Below, piece by piece: positions 36,389 to 45,825 of a stretch of DNA of 64,000 bases (position 1 is its first letter; each line of letters starts with the position of its first letter). Position numbers and translations under genes: made by a program. The notes under the pieces were generated by a model. It searched no databases. It worked only from the letters and a program-made list of their open reading frames with translations, and was not told the DNA's origin. The stretch comes from JAENWD01 sp963837165 (GTDB lineage Bacteria > Acidobacteriota > Vicinamibacteria > Vicinamibacterales > JAENWD01): positions 124,001 through 188,000 of the forward strand of contig CAWIMD010000004.1 of assembly GCA_963837165.1 (NCBI GenBank), read 5' to 3'.

Positions 36389-38601
36389 TTACGGGACGAC
36401 CCGAAATCCCTGCACGACCTCCTGCGCTTTCCCGCCCGTATCCGCCTTGAGCCGAATCAGGTAGTCTCCGGGCGCGAACGGCGCCAGCGTCACCTCGGCC
36501 GAGGCCCACGTGAGATCCTTCTCCGCTCGCGTCGTCGTACGCGCCGGGACCGACATCGTCCCGCCGTTGCGATCGAGCACCTCCGCCGACACGGACGTGA
36601 CGGAGGCGTCAACCGGCAGATCGACGCGGATCCGCTCGGTGCGCCGGAACTGCATGTCGGCCGTGGGCACGTACTTGATGCCGGTGGTCGGCCCGCGGCG
36701 CAGGACCAGTGGCCGCCCGGGCGCGGCCAGGGTGCCGACGTGGACCGTGTCACGATACGGCAGCCCGTCCTGCAATGGCTGGACGTGCGTCTTCACGAGC
36801 AGCTCGCCCTCGGCCGGCGGCGTGACCTCGCCGAGATCCACCGAGACGGCGCGCTGGCCCGCGGGCAGCGGGACGCTCTTCGTCGCCAGGCTCGTGCCGT
36901 CTGCCGCCGTCAGCGCCATCTCGACGGTGCCGCCGCCCAGCCAGTCTCCCTGCCGCGCCACCGCCGCATCGAGCTCGGCCATCGCCCACAAGTGGGCCTT
37001 CGTCGTGCGGCCCTGGCCGTCCTCCTCCGCGGCGTAGCTGACTGACGTCCGCAGGGGGATGCCGGGACGCGCCGTCCCGAGCGAGTTGAGCGCCACCTGC
37101 ACGGCTGACGTCGGCGCCTGCGCCGCGGTCGCCGCCGCGGCCACGCGGCTGGCCTCCACTTCCTCCTCGGTCGCGGCGCGATACCCGTGACGGGCGCGGA
37201 CGTCCACGCGAGGACGCTTCACCTTCACGGTGATCTTGTGGTACTTGCCGTCGAGCCTGCCGCCGGAGTAGTAGCCGAGCAGGTAGTACGAGCTCAGGTC
37301 GTCGACGACGCGCCGGATGCCCGCGTCGATGTTGTTGGTGTTCACGACGGCCAGGCCGTCGGTGTTGTCGGCCAGCGACTCGAGGTTCTCGGTGCGCTGC
37401 GAGATCATCGGCCTTGAGCTGGGGTTGCTGATCGAGTGACCGGCAATCGAGGGTCCTGCGGAATGCTCGCCGGCCAAGCGCCTGCACCTCGCCTTCCAGG
37501 CGGCCCCTTGTCGTCGATCGGCCTGTCGAACGCCTCCAATCCCATCGCGTTCACCGGATAGAAGCTCACGTTGCCGCGATTCGCGTCCCCCAGCATGTCG
37601 TGGAACACTTCGAAGTCATCGAGCTGGCTGAGCGCCAACCGGTCGGCCTCGCACTTGTTGCGGGCGTAACCCCAGTCCTGTTCGTGGACGTCGCTGCTCA
37701 ATCGTCCGTCGTGCGTGACGCCGACGCGCGGAATGTCGCTGCGGCCGTTCTTCGTGAGCTGCAGGCTCGGGCGGAAGAGCACCCACCCGCTGGTGATGGC
37801 GATGACGGCCTTGCGCTCCTCCCTGATGCCGCGCAGGTACTTCGTCAGATCGTCGAGCGCGGTCAGCACGTTGTGTTCGCGACGGCGCCGGATCATCTCT
37901 TGCGCAACGCCCTGGAAGTCTTCCTGCTGCGCCGAGGCTCCAGGGAGCCTCCGGTCGGGATAACAGCTGATGTACTCCTGCTCGACCGGGTCGTCCGGGT
38001 ACAGCTTGTCGCGCTGGCCCCAGAACCAGTATTTCGAGAGGTACCCCTCGACGGTGGTCGTCTTGCGGGCGAACGTCAGGTCGGTGGCCGACATGTCGGG
38101 CGTCATCACGGCGAACATGTCGTCGGGACCGACCACGCGATTCAACAGGTTGACGATCGACCGCTGCACGCGGTACGAGCCGCCGTAGTCGATGTGGTAG
38201 GTGTCGAGGAAAATGACGAACAGCCGCCCCTTGCCCTGCTCGGCAATCCGCCGGGCTTCGGCCACGGTGTTCGGCTCGTATTTCGCGTCCTCGTTGCCGG
38301 CACCGCGGACCTGGACGTGCTCGAACGACTCGATCTTCTGCGGCTTGCCGTCCTCGAAGACCTCGAAGTCGTCTTTCGTGAGATCCCGGACCGTGCGCCC
38401 GTCCGCGGTGGGATACACGTCCACGCGGACGAAGTTCGCCTCTGTGCGGAATCGCGGCGGCTGCTGATCCTGCGTCGACTGCTGGCTGGAAGAGACGGGC
38501 GCGGCCGCGCGGGGGTCGGATTGCGCGCAGGGCAGCGCAAGAAGACCGGCAAGTACGAGGCCGACCCGCGGCCAGGGAGAGCGTTTCGTTGTGGTCGTCA
38601 C
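36389..38601 (-). CDS. VWFA-related (Acidobacterial type) secreted protein, with frameshift
   Basis: From the GTG giving VTTTTKRSPWPRVGLV, with a signal peptide to about residue 25. NFVRVDVYPTADGRTVRDLTKDDFEVFEDGKPQ and later FVIFLDTYHIDYGGSYRVQRSI are the start of the VWFA-related domain defined in Acidobacteria (TIGR03436), with a D-x-Y-H-x-x-Y metal-site variant. The frame stops at 37405, but a second frame overlapping it (37477 down to 36389) continues with LADNTDGLAVVNTNNIDAG, DDLSSYYLLGYYSG and a C-terminal beta domain, exactly what follows in this family. A one-base loss between 37405 and 37477 explains it; the repaired protein would have about 737 residues. A consensus error is likelier than a dead gene. 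Confidence 0.88.
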
Positions 38602-38644
38602 GGGCCCGCCCGGGAAAGGCGGCGCATTGGCACTGACCGCGAGT

Positions 38645-39268
38645 CTAGACCCGCGGCGCGTCCTTGGCAAGGGACTGGGGCGGCCCGGTCACACCCTTGG
38701 AGAAGAACCGCCGGCGCACCGCCCGGACCAGCAGGCCCGCCATCATGGCAATCGTCAGGATGACCACGGCTGATACCGCCAGCGCGACCAGGGGGAACTT
38801 CAGGGCGAGCACGCCGAGACCGGCCACGAACCCGTCCTCGAGCAGGCTGACTGCCCAGTTCGAGAACGGCTCGGGGCTCGTGTTGACGACCACGCGGGTG
38901 CCTGCCTTCGCGAAGTGGCTGCCGGCAGCCACGGTGCCGCCGAGCAGTCCGGCCGCGATCCGGGCGGCCGGCGACGCGTCGCCCAGCGCGGCCACGGCCA
39001 GCGCGGCGCCGCCCACCGGACGGATGAACGTGTGCACCGCGTCCCACAGGGTGTCCACCCACGGGATCTTGTCGGCCACGAACTCGAGCGCGTAGAGCGT
39101 GGCGGCAAGGCCGATCACCCACGCGTGCCCGAGCGGCGCGTACTCCGGCGGCAGGGCCACCCACCGGTAGCGCTCGGCCAGCCCAATGATCGCCACCGTC
39201 GCGTAGAGGTTCACCCCGGCGGCCAGAGAGAAGCTCAGCGTGCGCCCGAGGACGGCCAACACATCCAT
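38645..39268 (-). CDS. DUF4126 family membrane protein
   Basis: 207 residues with four or five membrane segments. LSFSLAAGVNLYATVAIIGLAERY at the start and ALEFVADKIPWVDTLWDAVHTFIRPVGGA are family blocks, and PEPFSNWAVSLLEDG near residue 130 is well conserved. The function of DUF4126 is unknown. It precedes the VWFA gene by 43 bases on the same strand. The start is an ATG at 39268. Confidence 0.85.
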   Translation of the reverse strand: MDVLAVLGRTLSFSLAAGVNLYATVAIIGLAERYRWVALPPEYAPLGHAWVIGLAATLYALEFVADKIPWVDTLWDAVHTFIRPVGGAALAVAALGDASPAARIAAGLLGGTVAAGSHFAKAGTRVVVNTSPEPFSNWAVSLLEDGFVAGLGVLALKFPLVALAVSAVVILTIAMMAGLLVRAVRRRFFSKGVTGPPQSLAKDAPRV

Positions 39269-39388
39269 TTTCGAGTCTTACGACAGTATGACGCAGCGGG
39301 TTTCACGATCGCATTGGAACCCGGCGGAAAGCGGCAGGCGCCCCGCCGGCGGGCCCCTGTGCTACAGTCGCCGTCAGGTGCCGCAGTC

Positions 39389-39913
39389 ATGAAACGGCTC
39401 GGTGCGATCGCCACCGTCTCTGTCTGGACGATCGCGTGCCTGTCCGTCCTTGCGCAGACGCAGGCCGCGGCCGGTTCACGCGAAGGCCGCAGTCCCCTCG
39501 ACTCCCGTCCCCTCGCGTCGCGTCAGACGCCCGCAGGCCGGGCCGGTGCGCTGGCGCCGCCACTCACCGCCCGCGCCGCCGACATCGACGCAGACGGCAA
39601 TCTCGACCTCGTGTCCGCCGGCAAGGGCGGCATCCGCACCTGGGTCAACACCGGCCACGGCCGGTTCGTCGAGCAGAGCGCCGCGCGGACACTGCTGCGG
39701 AAGCGCACGCCGCACGGGTTCAAAGCCTCGCATTGCGCGGCACAACAGTCACAGGCTGCCGTCTCGACCGAGCGGGACGCGCTCACGCCCGGCAGCCACC
39801 GGCTGCCGACCCCAGGCGCCCGCCTGTCTCGGCGCCGCCCGTCGGGCCTCCCCTTCGCCTCACGCGCGCCCACGAAGGGCGGCTCGCGCGCCCCGCCCGC
39901 GCCCGCCGCGTAG
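39389..39913 (+). CDS. Short secreted FG-GAP/VCBS-like protein
   Basis: 174 residues from the ATG giving MKRLGAIATVSVWTIACLSVLAQ, a clear signal peptide. ADIDADGNLDLVSAGKGGIRTWVNTGHGRFVEQ is one FG-GAP/VCBS-type calcium-binding blade. The remaining 80 residues are arginine- and serine-rich and low in complexity, so the protein may be a remnant of a longer repeat protein, or the frame may be broken after about 39720. It stands alone between the divergent DUF4126 gene and the radical SAM operon. Confidence 0.5.
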   Translation: MKRLGAIATVSVWTIACLSVLAQTQAAAGSREGRSPLDSRPLASRQTPAGRAGALAPPLTARAADIDADGNLDLVSAGKGGIRTWVNTGHGRFVEQSAARTLLRKRTPHGFKASHCAAQQSQAAVSTERDALTPGSHRLPTPGARLSRRRPSGLPFASRAPTKGGSRAPPAPAA

Positions 39914-40037
39914 CCGAGTCGATCCCAGCATCAGTTCATTCGGTTCCCGTGTGCGCCGACCGCACGTCGGGCGGCGTCCGCGTGACCGTGTCCCGTGACG
40001 ATGCCGCCGACGTCAGTGGCCGGCCGGGAGGTGGCGC

Positions 40038-41432
40038 GTGCGCATCGTTCTGGCAGACCTCGAAGGCAGATCCGGATTCGTCAGCAAGGACACCGTGGCC
40101 GGCGGCTATGGCTCCCGGCTGAGGCCGTTCTCCCGCGTCACGCGGGTCATCTCCGGCCTCAAGCGGCGCTTTCACGACGTGCCGAGCGTGCAGATGGCAT
40201 ATGCGGCGGCCCTCGCCGCCGGCGCCGGGCACGAAGTGGCGTGGACGCGCCGCGCCGTCGTCTCCGGCGACGTGGCGCTGGTGCTCTCCTCGCTGGTCGA
40301 CTACCGGCAGGAATGCGAGTGGGCCGACCGTGCCCGCCGTGCGGGCCTGCGCGTGGGGTTCATCGGCCTCACGGCGTCGAAGATGCCGGAGCTCTTCGAT
40401 GCGCATGCCGACTTCGTTGTCCAGGGCGAACCCGAGGACGCGATCGCACGCCTGATGCACGGCGAGACGCTGGAGGGCCGGGTGGAGAGCCGGGAGCTGC
40501 CCGATCTCGATGCGCTTCCCCATCCCCGCTGGGACCTCCTGCAGGAGCGGCGGACGCGGCTGCGGGTGCCCTTCGCGGTGCGGCCCGCCGGCGGAGGATT
40601 CCCGGTCCTGGCCAGCCGCGGGTGTCCCGAGTTCTGTACCTACTGTCCGCACCGGATTCTGGCCGGCTACCGCGCGCGCTCGGTGGCGAACATCGTCGAG
40701 GAGCTGCGATACCTGTGCGACCGCTACCCGAAGCCGTACGTCATCTTCCGCGATCCGCTGTTCACCGAGCAGCGGGACCGCACGCTCGAGATGGCCGACG
40801 CGATCGCGGCGCACGGGCTGAGTCTGCGGTTCGAGTGCGAGACGCGCCTCGACCGGCTCGATCCGCCCCTGCTCGATCGGTTGTACGCCGTGGGCCTGCG
40901 CGCCATCAGCTTCGGGGTCGAGTCGCTCTCACCGGCCACGCTGCGCAGGGCCGGGCGCCGTCCCATTCCGGAGTCGCACCAGCGGGCGATTGTCGAGCAC
41001 TGCCGCGCGCGCGGCATCGTCACCGCGGCGTTCTTCGTGCTGGGGTTCCCGGAGGACGACTGGGATTCGACCGCTGCCACGATCGACTACGCGATCGATC
41101 TCGGCCCCACCGTCGCCCAGTTCAAGCTGCTGACCCCGTACCCGGGAACGCCACTCTGGAAGCAGCTGGCCAGCCGCGTCTACGAGCGCGACTGGGAACG
41201 GTTCGACGGCTTCACTCCCACGTTCCATCACCCGACGCTCGGGGCGGACGAGCTGCGCTATCTGCTCGGCGCCGCGTACGTGCGCTTCTACATGCGCCCG
41301 TCCTACCTGGCGAACTACTGCCGGATACGGGGGGCCGGCGCGCACGAGGTCGTGTCGAGGCTGGATGCCAGGGTGCGGAGCATGCACGCGCGGCGCGAGT
41401 TCGCCGAGATGGCGCGGAGGGTGTCATGTTGA
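40038..41432 (+). CDS. B12-binding-domain radical SAM protein
   Basis: 464 residues from a GTG. The N-terminal 150 residues look like a cobalamin-binding Rossmann domain (VALVLSSLVDYRQE, VGFIGLTASKMPELF, DFVVQGEPEDAIARL). The radical SAM cluster motif is CPEFCTYCP about residue 200, the C-x3-C-x2-C that binds 4Fe-4S. RFECETRLDRLDPPLLDRLY and GLRAISFGVESLSPATLRRAG are typical TIM-barrel segments. Such enzymes methylate unactivated carbons or rearrange lipids and natural products. The gene overlaps the DegT aminotransferase gene by 7 bases and a DedA-like membrane gene follows, so an envelope-lipid or surface-sugar pathway is likely. Confidence 0.9.
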   Translation: MRIVLADLEGRSGFVSKDTVAGGYGSRLRPFSRVTRVISGLKRRFHDVPSVQMAYAAALAAGAGHEVAWTRRAVVSGDVALVLSSLVDYRQECEWADRARRAGLRVGFIGLTASKMPELFDAHADFVVQGEPEDAIARLMHGETLEGRVESRELPDLDALPHPRWDLLQERRTRLRVPFAVRPAGGGFPVLASRGCPEFCTYCPHRILAGYRARSVANIVEELRYLCDRYPKPYVIFRDPLFTEQRDRTLEMADAIAAHGLSLRFECETRLDRLDPPLLDRLYAVGLRAISFGVESLSPATLRRAGRRPIPESHQRAIVEHCRARGIVTAAFFVLGFPEDDWDSTAATIDYAIDLGPTVAQFKLLTPYPGTPLWKQLASRVYERDWERFDGFTPTFHHPTLGADELRYLLGAAYVRFYMRPSYLANYCRIRGAGAHEVVSRLDARVRSMHARREFAEMARRVSC

Positions 41433-42713
41433 GGGCGGTCTCCCGCTACGGCGCTCGCGTCATCCCGAACACGCAGGAGACCATCGCGGCCATGGAGGCG
41501 CGGGGACTGCTGGTGGAGGGACCGCACATCGCCGAGTTCGAGCGGGCGTTCGCGCGGCGGCTCGGGATGCCGGGGGCCACGACGACGTCGTTCGGACGGA
41601 TGGCGTTCTACTACCTCCTGCAGGCGCTCGCGCTGCCGCGAGGGGGCGAGATCGTGTTTCCTGCGCTCACGTTCTGGGTCATGCCCGAGCTGGCGCGCGT
41701 CGCCGGCCTCGTCCCGGTCTTCGCCGACGTCGACCCGAGGACGTCGACGCTCGATCCGGCCGCGCTCGATCGCGCCGTCGGCCCGAAAACCTGCGCGGTC
41801 GTCCCGACCCACCTGTACGGCCTGATGTGCGACATGCCGGCAATCACGGCCATCGCTCGCCGGCACCGGCTGGCGGTGATCGAGGACTGCGCGCACGCCC
41901 TGGGCGCGCGCCTCGGGGGGCAGCCGGCGGGCACCTTCGGCGACGGGGCGATCTTCAGCTTCCAGACGCTGAAACCGCTCAACACGTACGGCGGAGGCAT
42001 GGCCATCGCGCGCGATCCGGACGTGCGGGCGCGAGTGGCGGCGCTCGCGGCGGCCGAGCCGTGGCCCGATGCGGCGCGCATCCGCAAACAGCTCTTCTTC
42101 GGGAGAGCCCAGCGGGTGATGATCCGGCCGGGCGTGTTCACGTGGACGGTGTTCCCGCTGCTGTGGACCGCCTCCTGGTTCACGCGCCAGCCCGACGTGT
42201 ACCTCTGGGAGCGCATCCGCCCGCTCTCGCCGCTCCCGCAGGAGTACCTGGAGCGGTACACCAACGTGCAGGCCGCCATCGGGCTCGAGGCCCTGACGCA
42301 CCTGGACCAGTGGACGGCGGCGACCCGGCGGCATGCCAGGCGGCTCGACGCCGCCCTGGCGGACCTGCCGGGCGTCGAGACGCCAACGGTGCCGTCGGCG
42401 TGCGAGCACGTGTACTACCAGGTACTGCCTGCAGGTCCCGGACCGCTGGGGGGTCGTCCGGCGCGCAGTCCGACATGGCGTGGACCTCGAGACCCTTCAC
42501 GTGGACGTCTGCCCGTCGCTGGCGATCTTCGGCGGACCCGCGGAGGCGGGCCGGGTCGAGGCGCGGTTCCCCGGCGCCTGCCGCGCGGCCCAGGTCGTGC
42601 AGCTGCCGGTGTACGAATCGCTGACCGATGCGGAGGTCGATCGTGTGGCAACCGTCCTCCGGTCTGCCGTGACGGAGACCACCACGGGAGCGCTGGCCGC
42701 GTCACGCGCGTGA
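41426..42713 (+). CDS. DegT/DnrJ/EryC1-type aminotransferase, with frameshift
   Basis: Starts at the ATG inside the radical SAM stop region (MLRAVSRYGARVIPNTQ). PLP-enzyme blocks: TTTSFGRMAFYYLLQAL, VVPTHLYGLMCDMPAI, AVIEDCAHALGARLGG with the Asp that contacts PLP nitrogen, and FSFQTLKPLNTYGGGM with the Schiff-base Lys in QTLKP. The frame breaks near 42420: removing one G from CAGGTACTGC gives CAG-TAC-TGC and restores YYQYCLQVPDRW, then VDLETLHVDVCPSL to the stop at 42713. The repaired length is about 428 residues. These enzymes aminate keto-sugars or related compounds. A sequencing insertion is the likely cause. Confidence 0.88.
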
Positions 42714-42716
42714 CGC

Positions 42717-43283
42717 ATGCCACCCGAACTGTGGCACGGGGCGTGGCCGTACGTGGCGGTGGCGGTCGGCGCGGCCGTCGAAGGCGAAGTGCTCTACTCG
42801 GCCGCCGCGGTCCTGGTCGGGCTGGGGCGCCTCGACCCGCTCTTCGTCCTCGTCGCGGGAGCGGCCGGCGCCGCGGCGGGCGACCAGGTGTACTTCTACC
42901 TGCTCAGGGGCCGCCTGGCAGGCTGGCTCAACCGGCTTGCGCCCGTCGCGCGCCACGGTGCCGCCGTGGTCGGGGCGGTGCGCGCGTCCGAGACGTTTCT
43001 GGTGCTCGCGATCCGGTTCAGCCCGGGCCTGCGCATCGCCCTCACGGGCGCGTGCGCGTACGCGGGCGTTCCCGCGTGGCGGTTCTCGCTGCTCAACGGC
43101 GTGAGCGCGATCGCGTGGGCAGCGGGCCTGCTGGCCGCGATCGCCTGGCTCGGGCCGGCGGTGCTCTCGCGCCTGGGAATCGGCCGCGGATGGGCCCTCA
43201 TCGTGCCGGCGGTGGTCCTCGTGGTCATTGCGCGCGGTGTCGGCCGCGCGGCGCGCGGCGCTGTCGGTCCGCGAGATGCCTGA
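42717..43283 (+). CDS. DedA/VTT-like membrane protein
   Basis: 188 residues with four or five membrane segments. AGAAAGDQVYFYLLRGRLAGW matches the DedA signature G-x-x-x-G-D-x-x-x-Y-x-x-G-R, and RFSPGLRIALTGACAYAGVP matches its second conserved arginine-rich block. DedA proteins are lipid scramblases or undecaprenyl-phosphate transporters of the inner membrane. It starts three bases after the aminotransferase stop, so it is in the same operon; moving a lipid-linked product across the membrane is a reasonable inference. Confidence 0.85.
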   Translation: MPPELWHGAWPYVAVAVGAAVEGEVLYSAAAVLVGLGRLDPLFVLVAGAAGAAAGDQVYFYLLRGRLAGWLNRLAPVARHGAAVVGAVRASETFLVLAIRFSPGLRIALTGACAYAGVPAWRFSLLNGVSAIAWAAGLLAAIAWLGPAVLSRLGIGRGWALIVPAVVLVVIARGVGRAARGAVGPRDA

Positions 43284-43296
43284 CCGGTGGGTCGCG

Positions 43297-44085
43297 TCAG
43301 CGGCCCTCGGCGAGCATCTGCTCGACGCGGCCGCGCGTCTCGGCGATGAGCGCGTCGCGTTGGTCGAGCGTCATGCCCGCGGTCTCGACAGGCTCGCCGA
43401 CCCGGATCGTGACGTCCGCCGGCCAGACCAGCCGGCTCCCCTTCCGCATGGCAGCGCGTCCGCCGCTGATCGCGACGGGCACGATGGGCGCCTGCGCCTC
43501 GATCGCCATGATGAAGCCGCCCTTCTTGAACGGCAGCAGCCGGCTCGTGCGCGACCGGGTCCCCTCGGGGAAGATCAGGAACGAGTGCCCCGCCCGGAGA
43601 GACTGTGCGCCGCCGGCGATCGCCGCGAGCGCCCGCTCCCGGTCCGCACGCTCGACGGGGATGAACCCCCCGGCCAGGAACACGCGACCCAGCAGCGGCA
43701 GCTTCAGCAGCTCGGCCTTGAACAGGATATGGAGTCGCCGGTGGAGCGTCGTGAAGAGGATGGGCGGATCCACGTTGCTCTGATGGTTGGCGCAGAACAC
43801 CACGGCGCGGTCGCGCGGCGCGCGTTCGAGCCCGGTCACGCTGACGCGAATCCCCGACAGCAGCAGTCCCAGGCGCACGCCGAAGTGCCCCAGATCGTAC
43901 AGGACACCCGTCCAGCCGAGACCGAGGGCCAGCAGGAGCCCGGGCGGCGCGGCCACCAGGACGTAGAGCGACACGCCCACGTAGGTTGCCAGCGATCGGA
44001 CAGCCGCAACGAACGTGGCGCCTGGCCCTGCGGAGTGGTGCTCAGCGGCTTCGTGGACGACGGGCTCTGTCGTGGCCTCGGACAT
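43297..44085 (-). CDS. 1-acyl-sn-glycerol-3-phosphate acyltransferase (PlsC-like)
   Basis: 262 residues from the ATG giving MSEATTEPVV; the frame continues 10 codons upstream. One long hydrophobic segment lies at about 45-70. The acyltransferase motifs are complete: NHQSNVDPP (the H-x4-D catalytic dyad), GGFIPVERADRERAL, FLIFPEGTRSRT and IVPVAISGG. It acylates lysophosphatidate in membrane lipid synthesis. It converges on the DedA-like gene, with 13 bases between the stops, and is separately transcribed. A second PlsC domain occurs in the fusion protein at 45826. Confidence 0.93.
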   Translation of the reverse strand: MSEATTEPVVHEAAEHHSAGPGATFVAAVRSLATYVGVSLYVLVAAPPGLLLALGLGWTGVLYDLGHFGVRLGLLLSGIRVSVTGLERAPRDRAVVFCANHQSNVDPPILFTTLHRRLHILFKAELLKLPLLGRVFLAGGFIPVERADRERALAAIAGGAQSLRAGHSFLIFPEGTRSRTSRLLPFKKGGFIMAIEAQAPIVPVAISGGRAAMRKGSRLVWPADVTIRVGEPVETAGMTLDQRDALIAETRGRVEQMLAEGR

Positions 44086-44144
44086 CGGCGGGACTATGTT
44101 AGACCCGGAGCGCACTCGAGGCGCTGGCAGACATGAAGCTGCAG

Positions 44145-44206
44145 GCAGACCTGAAGGTCTGCGCTACAGGCGCGCCGCTCATGTAGCGCAGACCTTCAGG
44201 TCTGCC
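44145..44206. repeat. Pair of REP hairpins in opposite orientation
   Basis: GCAGACCTGAAGGTCTGC at 44145-44162 and its inverted-form partner at 44188-44205, each with a flanking GCTACA or TGTAGC, face each other around a GGCGCGCCGC centre. It is the two-copy form of the element arrayed at 5872, 20274 and 53981. It sits upstream of the plsC gene and downstream of carD. Confidence 0.9.
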
Positions 44207-44282
44207 AACTGCCGAAAACGAGAAGGGCCCGAACCGCCGGGGCGGCCGGGCCCTGAGAACGGGTATGGGGACCGACGATCGA

Positions 44283-44888
44283 TCAGGACTCGGTGGTGCG
44301 GCGCGGCGCGGACGCGTTGGCGCGCGCCACGACGGCCGTGACCGCGCTCTTCGTCTTCGGTCGGCTCGCGGCGGCGCGTTCGGCGGACCGCGCCTTGGCC
44401 GTGAAGCAGCGCTCGAGCGCCTGGTCCACACGGCCCTCGACGACGACCGACTTCTCGCGGATGACGTCGGACACTTCCGTCACGATGAGTGCGCGGGCAC
44501 GGTCGAGCATGCGCTTCTCGCGGAACGACAGGCTCTTGGACCGCGACAGGAACGTGAGGCTCTTGAGCACGTCGGCCATGTCGAAGATCGAGCCGCTGCG
44601 CATCTTGTCGGAGTTGTCCTTGAAACGTCCCTTCCAGTTCTGGTGGTCATCAATCTTGCCGTCGCCAAGCCGCCCGAACAGCCGCTCGACTTCGTCGTCG
44701 GAAATCGCGCGGCGCAGGCCGACCTCGTCGGCATTCGAAACCGGCACCAGCACCGTGGTGTCGTTCGCCATGATTCGCAGGTGATAGAACCCGCAGGTAG
44801 TCCCAAGAATGGTCTTGTCCTCGATGCGCTCTACGACGCCGAGGCCATGATTCGGGTAAATGACCTTGTCGCCAGCCTGGAAAGTCAC
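44283..44888 (-). CDS. carD: CarD/CdnL-family RNA polymerase-binding regulator
   Basis: 201 residues from the GTG giving VTFQAGDKVIYPNHGLGVVERI, with a GGGGGAC ribosome site. The N-terminal 60 residues are the RNA-polymerase-interacting Tudor-like domain, and SDEEVERLF-like DDEVERLFGRL starts the helical DNA-contact domain (residues 70-160; Trp in HQNWKGRFKDNSDKM). The C-terminal 45 residues are Ala/Arg/Thr-rich (PKTKSAVTAVVARANAS), an extension longer than in the mycobacterial protein. CarD stabilises open promoter complexes at housekeeping and rRNA promoters. A TATAAT box lies at 44955-44950. Confidence 0.95.
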   Translation of the reverse strand: MTFQAGDKVIYPNHGLGVVERIEDKTILGTTCGFYHLRIMANDTTVLVPVSNADEVGLRRAISDDEVERLFGRLGDGKIDDHQNWKGRFKDNSDKMRSGSIFDMADVLKSLTFLSRSKSLSFREKRMLDRARALIVTEVSDVIREKSVVVEGRVDQALERCFTAKARSAERAAASRPKTKSAVTAVVARANASAPRRTTES

Positions 44889-44949
44889 GTGTCCCCCGTT
44901 CGCGAAGAAGGTGGTAGGCCGCAGGGAATGGAACGTGTGGAACCCTCCC

Positions 44950-44955
44950 ATTATA
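44950..44955 (-). promoter_or_regulatory. -10 box (TATAAT) of carD
   Basis: Minus-strand TATAAT lies 61 bases before the GTG start, with TTCGTT 18 bases further upstream as a weak -35. The transcript therefore has a leader of about 55 bases, unlike most promoters here. Confidence 0.5.
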
Positions 44956-45310
44956 GGGCGGCGCCGCCGATGAATCAACGAAATTCGGCCTGATTTTCCG
45001 GTTTCGTGCAGCTCCGGATGGTGAGGCCGCAGGGACCAGCCTGCTCGGTCGGTGACTAAATCCTTGCCCCGCCGGAAGTTGTCTGTCCAATCCAGCCGCC
45101 TCATGCAGGCGGCGATTCGCCGGACTTTCGGGGCCGCGACGAGCTCAACCAAGAGGGCCTGGCCGTCCCGAATTCGGAACGGTGAATCCCGCGATCGGTC
45201 GCCCTGGAAACGTTTGCTGCGGGAAGCAGGTCTATTTTCCCGGTGATTCGGAGGTCGGCGCGGTTCCCCGCTGGCACGGCCTTCGCCTCCGCGCGGGACC
45301 GGATTCCTGC
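44956..45310. other. Intergenic stretch between carD and a secreted protein gene
   Basis: About 355 bases. Apart from the carD promoter at the left end, no conserved frame, hairpin array or RNA motif was recognised. Small open frames on both strands are arginine-rich and do not look like proteins. Confidence 0.5.
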
Positions 45311-45787
45311 ATGGCCACCGAGCGCCCGGCCTCGCTCCTGACCCGCGCCGGCGCCTTGAGCGCCGCAGCGACCCTGGCGCTGGGGCTTCCGGCCGCAGGC
45401 GCGGTGCTCCCGCTCTCCGACGACGGACTGCCCGGGTCGGGGTTCGGACCGCGCGCCGAACTGGTGGCGCCCACGCTGAAATCGGTGCTGACGGGACAAT
45501 GGCGCGGTGAAACGCCCTGCGGCAGCACCGTCACGCTCGAACTGCACGCCGTCGGCCGGGAGCTCACCGGCGAAGCGCACTTCGGTGGCATGGGCGCTGT
45601 CGCGACCGGCGCCGTGCGGGTCACCCCGCTCATGGTCGGTCCGCGGACGATGCTCTTCAGCATCTCGGGTCGGGCAGGCGGCCGCGCGTCGTACGGCGTC
45701 CTCACGTTCGTCTCGGACGCGTCGGTGCGCCTCGATCTGCAGACCGGCGCCTCGCCGCTCTCGCTGACGCTCGCCCGCATCGGGTAG
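45311..45787 (+). CDS. Hypothetical secreted protein
   Basis: 158 residues from the ATG giving MATERPASLLTRAGALSAAATLALG; a signal peptide ends about residue 31. The mature part (VLTGQWRGETPCGSTVTLELHAVGREL, GGMGAVATGAVRVTPL, RASYGVLTFVSDASVRLDLQT) looks like a small beta-barrel, similar in pattern to lipocalin-like domains, but I do not recognise a family. It lies 38 bases before the acyl-ligase fusion gene in the same direction. Confidence 0.6.
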   Translation: MATERPASLLTRAGALSAAATLALGLPAAGAVLPLSDDGLPGSGFGPRAELVAPTLKSVLTGQWRGETPCGSTVTLELHAVGRELTGEAHFGGMGAVATGAVRVTPLMVGPRTMLFSISGRAGGRASYGVLTFVSDASVRLDLQTGASPLSLTLARIG

Positions 45788-45825
45788 CCAATCCGCCTCT
45801 GCTATCATGCGCGCGCCCGCCGCGC

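Noticed and set aside
39995..43783. A 1262-codon plus-strand open frame
   Set aside because: Only the part from 41426 to about 42420 is a real protein (DegT). The rest is out of frame with the radical SAM and DedA-like genes.
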